The notes beneath the pieces were generated by a model. It ran no database searches and had not been told where the DNA came from. It saw only the letters and a program-made list of their open reading frames with translations. The position numbers and the translations under genes were made by a program. Shown here piece after piece: positions 61,075 through 64,000 of a stretch of 64,000 nucleotides of DNA (position 1 is the first letter of the stretch; each line of letters starts with the position of its first letter). The DNA is taken from positions 310,001-374,000 of the forward strand of contig NZ_FUZT01000004.1 in the NCBI RefSeq assembly GCF_900167445.1, written 5' to 3'. Source of the DNA: Maledivibacter halophilus. GTDB taxonomy: Bacteria > Bacillota > Clostridia > Peptostreptococcales > Caminicellaceae.

Positions 61075-61377
61075 ATGAAAAGAAAACAAAGACTTTTTAT
61101 AGCCAGCTTAATAATATGCTTTTGGATGATATTTATTCAAAGTTATACAGCAGAAACTCCAACTAGGCATTCATTAGGATTTCCCGTTAAATTTATAAGT
61201 TATATCGGAAAAAATCCTCCTCAAAATAGTATAGAATTATTTTTTCTAAGGAATATAAAACATATAAGCTTTGCTTTTGGGAACTACATAATATCTACAA
61301 TAATTATATATTTAGCACTAAAATTATTATTATTTATTATATACAAAATAGGCATAATAAAAAGAGCTAATTACTAA
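61075..61377 (+). CDS. Small two-helix membrane protein, unknown function
   Basis: 100 residues. Hydrophobic segments at ~5-22 and ~65-92 enclose an outside loop with GFPVKFISYIGKNPPQNS, ending in a basic tail. The ribosome site is weak (AGGCGAG). Its stop lies within the left arm of a terminator. I have no function for it. Confidence 0.65.
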   Translation: MKRKQRLFIASLIICFWMIFIQSYTAETPTRHSLGFPVKFISYIGKNPPQNSIELFFLRNIKHISFAFGNYIISTIIIYLALKLLLFIIYKIGIIKRANY

Positions 61378-61410
61378 CTCAAGTTATGAGTTTGATAATT
61401 GGCTCTTTTT
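61361..61410. terminator. Terminator overlapping the end of the small membrane-protein gene
   Basis: AAAGAGCTAATTA (61361-61373) pairs with TAATTGGCTCTTT (61396-61408); an inner AACTC/GAGTT stem adds to it; T-run at the end. Confidence 0.75.
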
Positions 61411-61465
61411 ATATATAAATAATCTTAATGAATTTCAAATTTTTATGGCAAAAAATTTTTAAAAC

Positions 61466-62377
61466 CTAAATAAAGTTATGTCTAATTTTAATGTAATTAA
61501 ATATTTCTAAGGGAATATTCATACCAGTTGCCGATTCGAAGCCTTGAAAGCCGGGAGCTGAATTGGCTTCACATATTTTGAAATGCTCGTTATCAAATAA
61601 TAGGTCTATTCCAGCAATATCTAGGCCAAGCACTTTAGCACTTTCAGTTGCTAGCCATTCGATTTCAGGATTAAGCTCATAGGATTTTACCTTACCCCCT
61701 TGAGAAAAATTGGCTTTAAAATTTTGGTCGGCTGAGCTTCTTTCTATACAACCAATTGCTCTACCTCCTACAACAAATACTCTCAAATCTCTACCAGAGC
61801 TATTTTTGATGAATTCCTGCAGGATTATGTTCATATTAGTATTTGTACTATTTATCAATTGCATTAAATCCTTAAAACTATTTCTGTTCTCTGATAAAAA
61901 CACTCCACTTCCCTGAGAACCGTGAATTGTTTTAACTACTACAGGAAACCCCAGATTTTCTTCTACCAAATCTATGTTTACAGGAAATTTTACTAACATA
62001 GTTTTAGGTACAGGAAAATTATTAGTAGCAAGTATTTGTTGTGAATATAGCTTATCCTTAACTATATCTATACTGTTGGGAGTATTGACTATATATACTC
62101 CTAGCTTTTCTAAATGTCTTAAGACCGCTAGTGAAAAGTAAGTGGTATGTGAACCCATTCTTGGCAATACAAAATGTGGCAATTCTATAGGTTTACTATC
62201 AAAAAATATTGATTTTTTACCGTCCTTTGTTACAATTAAATCTAATTGCTCTGGATATATAATTTTTAAATCAATGTTGTTTTTCAATGCTTCTTCCAAA
62301 AACCTTTTGTTTTCATAGCTATCTTGCTTAACCCTAGCTTTAAACTGTCTGTATAAAATCCAGCCCCTTATTAACAT
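61466..62377 (-). CDS. RimK-family ATP-grasp ligase
   Basis: 303 residues. The ATP-grasp domain covers ~100-290: GFPVVVKTIHGSQGSGVFL (P-loop-like lid), IILQEFIKNSSGRDLRVFVV, and Mg2+-binding residues in AGIDLLF and ICEANSAPGFQGFE. RimK-type enzymes ligate glutamate or other amino acids to a carboxylate, e.g. ribosomal protein, coenzyme F420 or amino-group carrier proteins. No carrier-protein gene is adjacent, so the acceptor is unknown. On the minus strand AAGAGGAGG precedes ATG 62377. Confidence 0.9.
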   Translation of the reverse strand: MLIRGWILYRQFKARVKQDSYENKRFLEEALKNNIDLKIIYPEQLDLIVTKDGKKSIFFDSKPIELPHFVLPRMGSHTTYFSLAVLRHLEKLGVYIVNTPNSIDIVKDKLYSQQILATNNFPVPKTMLVKFPVNIDLVEENLGFPVVVKTIHGSQGSGVFLSENRNSFKDLMQLINSTNTNMNIILQEFIKNSSGRDLRVFVVGGRAIGCIERSSADQNFKANFSQGGKVKSYELNPEIEWLATESAKVLGLDIAGIDLLFDNEHFKICEANSAPGFQGFESATGMNIPLEIFNYIKIRHNFI

Positions 62378-62544
62378 GTAAAAACCTCCTCTTGAATATA
62401 ATTTGATGATAAAATTAACAGTTAAAACTTTATTTTAGATTTAATTGATTGTTGAGAAATATAAGTATATAAATTATAATTTAATTTTTATAATATTTCT
62501 ATACCTAATTTTAAATATTTTAGTAATATTTAAAATACAACTCC

Positions 62545-62898
62545 ATCAAGACAAGGAGTAATTATTACATGCTTATGTACAAGGGAAAGTGATGAGATTG
62601 TTCTATCAGAGGAGCGTACTGAATACAGTTGAGCAACAAAGGAAGAGTTAAAAGGTTTTTTGCATAAAGGAATTCACAAAATTTATTCAAGTACTTTTAG
62701 AAGAGAATCAGATACAATTAAGGATTTTGCTTACAGATTTAAGCTTGAGATTGAAAAGGTTGAGGATTTAAGAGAAAAAAAGTTGCTGATATTTGGATAG
62801 AAGATTTTAATTATAAACTGAATAACAGTGAAAATTTAAATGAAGTACAAACTAGAAATATTAATGAAATCTATAGGATTCTAGAAAGCGATCCTTAG
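62545..62898 (+). pseudogene. Degraded gene remnant, possibly NUDIX-hydrolase C-terminal part
   Basis: Reading from about 62545, one frame gives RQGVIITCLCTRESDEIVL followed by SEERTEYS, then an in-frame TGA where related NUDIX proteins have Trp, then a continuous stretch (ATKEELKGFLHKGIHKIY, RRESDTIKDFAYRFKLEIEK). Near 62780 one frameshift is needed to continue to a stop at about 62898. There is no start codon with a ribosome site. The identity of the second part is unclear. The rest of 62378-63380 is AT-rich and holds no gene that I can support. Confidence 0.4.
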
Positions 62899-63380
62899 AA
62901 AAATATTAAATGGATGTTCGACATATGCAAATTCAATCTTAGAAGGTCTAATTTCAATAGTTTTATATGTTGAAGCATACATGTGAAATGGAAACACTTT
63001 TAGGAATAACTGACTAAATAGTCATTTCAAAACTTGGGATAGGATTAGTGTTAAATTTATATATGTTTTGGAGAATATTTAACTTGATATTAGCAATAAA
63101 GACGTCGATACTTCAACAAGAATTCATAATAGTATCCTCTGTGTCAAGCAAATTAGATATAGATTAATTATATAGATGTATATTTTTAATTTATAATACA
63201 ATCAGTAAAAATAAACTATATATAAATATTATTAATAGAATATTAAATAACAATTAAGAAATAATTATTTTTTTCAAAAAATAACTATTACAACATATTT
63301 TTACAAAAAAATTAAAAAATGTATGTTATATTGTGGTTGTACGTACGAAAGATGATATTTAGTAGAGGGGAGGTGAAAGC

Positions 63381-63719
63381 ATGTTGAAAAAAGGTTTAGT
63401 AATTAACTTGTGCTTATGTTTATTATGTGTTTGTGCCTTTCTACCAATAAATGCACAAGCAGAAGAAAATTTTGGATACTATGCTAAACTAGTTGATGGA
63501 AATGTAGAGGCATATATAGCGTCTATGCCTGAAGCTGACTTAATGATTGACATATATTATTATGATCAGGCAGATGATTATATAATTTTTAAAAATTACA
63601 AAGAAAAAAATTCTATGGATTTAGAAGTTGTAGATATTCCACCCAATGGTTCAGATCATGCACTGGTTAAATTTTATGTAAACGGTGTAAAAGTAGGACA
63701 AGAATGGGTGAATATGTAA
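63381..63719 (+). CDS. Small secreted protein, unknown function
   Basis: 112 residues. A Sec signal peptide (LVINLCLCLLCVCAFLPINA) ends near AQA-EE. The mature ~85 residues look like a small beta-rich domain (YYAKLVDGNVEAYIASMPEA, ALVKFYVNGVKVGQEWVNM). No domain recognised. GGGAGGTGA precedes the ATG. A GTACGTAC palindrome and an imperfect TTTACA-like pair (spacing 13, not 11) lie upstream, so I do not count it with the TTTACA-box group. Confidence 0.75.
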   Translation: MLKKGLVINLCLCLLCVCAFLPINAQAEENFGYYAKLVDGNVEAYIASMPEADLMIDIYYYDQADDYIIFKNYKEKNSMDLEVVDIPPNGSDHALVKFYVNGVKVGQEWVNM

Positions 63720-63728
63720 AGTAAATTA

Positions 63729-63746
63729 ATTAATGAATTCATTAAT
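63729..63746. repeat. Perfect 18-bp palindrome after the secreted-protein gene
   Basis: ATTAATGAATTCATTAAT. No T-run; function unknown. Confidence 0.35.
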
Positions 63747-63758
63747 ACATAGCAAGTG

Positions 63759-63785
63759 GGCTGTCTCGAAATGTGAGGCAGCCTG
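63759..63785 (+). terminator. Stem-loop terminator
   Basis: GGCTGTCTC (63759-63767) pairs with GAGGCAGCC (63775-63783), with one G-U pair. Sequence after it to the window end (63786-64000) has no clear ORF. Confidence 0.65.
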
Positions 63786-64000
63786 ATTTAAATGTTAGAA
63801 TAAAATTGTAGAAACGAAAAGGAAGATAGAAATGTTAGACCACAAATTAATCTAATTCAAAAAAATCACAATATAATATCCTTTTCTTGGAGATCAGTCC
63901 CAAAGCCTTTGGAGTTTAACGCTTTAGAAAAGCACAAAAAAATTTTCGATAGGGAGATAATGGGACAAAAATAAAGATGAGCCTATTCTCTCAGAAAGAT

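Noticed and set aside
63287..63305. TTTACA-like pair upstream of the small secreted protein as sixth regulon member
   Set aside because: The repeats are ATTACA and TTTACA 13 bp apart, and no -10 lies at the 37-bp position.
1..64000. rRNA, tRNA genes, replication origin or integrated prophage
   Set aside because: No conserved RNA sequences, cloverleaf patterns, DnaA-box clusters, integrase, portal, capsid or terminase genes were seen on either strand.

Overview
The window is very AT-rich and gene-dense, with strong AGGAGG-type ribosome sites, several TTG/GTG starts, sigma-A-like promoters and many stem-loop terminators. Together with a YIEGIA/capping-subunit pair (typical of endospore formers), a PTS EIICB, an iron alcohol dehydrogenase and secondary transporters, this points to an anaerobic low-GC Firmicute of the Clostridia or Tissierellia. 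The species is not identifiable from the window. No rRNA, tRNA, CRISPR array, complete transposase gene or replication origin was seen.

Layout. 0-7.5 kb: 3' end of an iron alcohol dehydrogenase, then a sugar locus with a divergent MurR/RpiR regulator, PTS EIICB, GH4 6-phosphoglycosidase, ChbG-type deacetylase and glycerate kinase. 8-14.4 kb: a large beta-propeller/GGDEF sensor, a GntR(YtrA)-ABC operon and a ZIP metal transporter. 14.5-25.3 kb: a cell-envelope locus with secreted YcdB-like proteins and lipoproteins, a VanY-type carboxypeptidase and two paralogous PhoB/PhoR-like two-component systems. Five promoters here carry the same TTTACA-N5-TTTACA box at exactly the same distance from the -10 element, which suggests one local regulon.

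26-40.8 kb: a peptide-uptake and catabolism island: DUF1177 protein, a five-gene oligopeptide ABC transporter, M20 peptidase, two paralogous amidohydrolases (one missing metal ligands), AroM, a PepC-type aminopeptidase and a convergent PucR regulator. This is the best candidate in the window for an undescribed pathway. 41-51.7 kb: ClC transporter, YkvI-like permease, YIEGIA pair, LysM-G5-M23 peptidase, a small ribbon-helix-helix gene left from a mobile element, NhaC antiporter, nitrilase-family hydrolase and a SanA-like protein. 51.9-57.1 kb: a TRAP transporter with FadR-type regulator and RspA/ManD-type dehydratase. 57.7-64 kb: AzlCD, a TrmB-family regulator, an AlaX editing protein, small membrane proteins, an ATP-grasp ligase, a degraded gene and a small secreted protein.

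Two intergenic repeat families run through the window: a MITE-like element of up to about 162 bp with ends TGAGGAAATTGC/TGAGCAAATTGC (eight copies, some internally deleted), and a shorter repeat of about 40-50 bp (five copies). A third palindromic element occurs twice, in opposite orientation, on either side of the transporter/amidohydrolase/AroM block. Functional assignments rest on motifs read by eye; no database search was possible.
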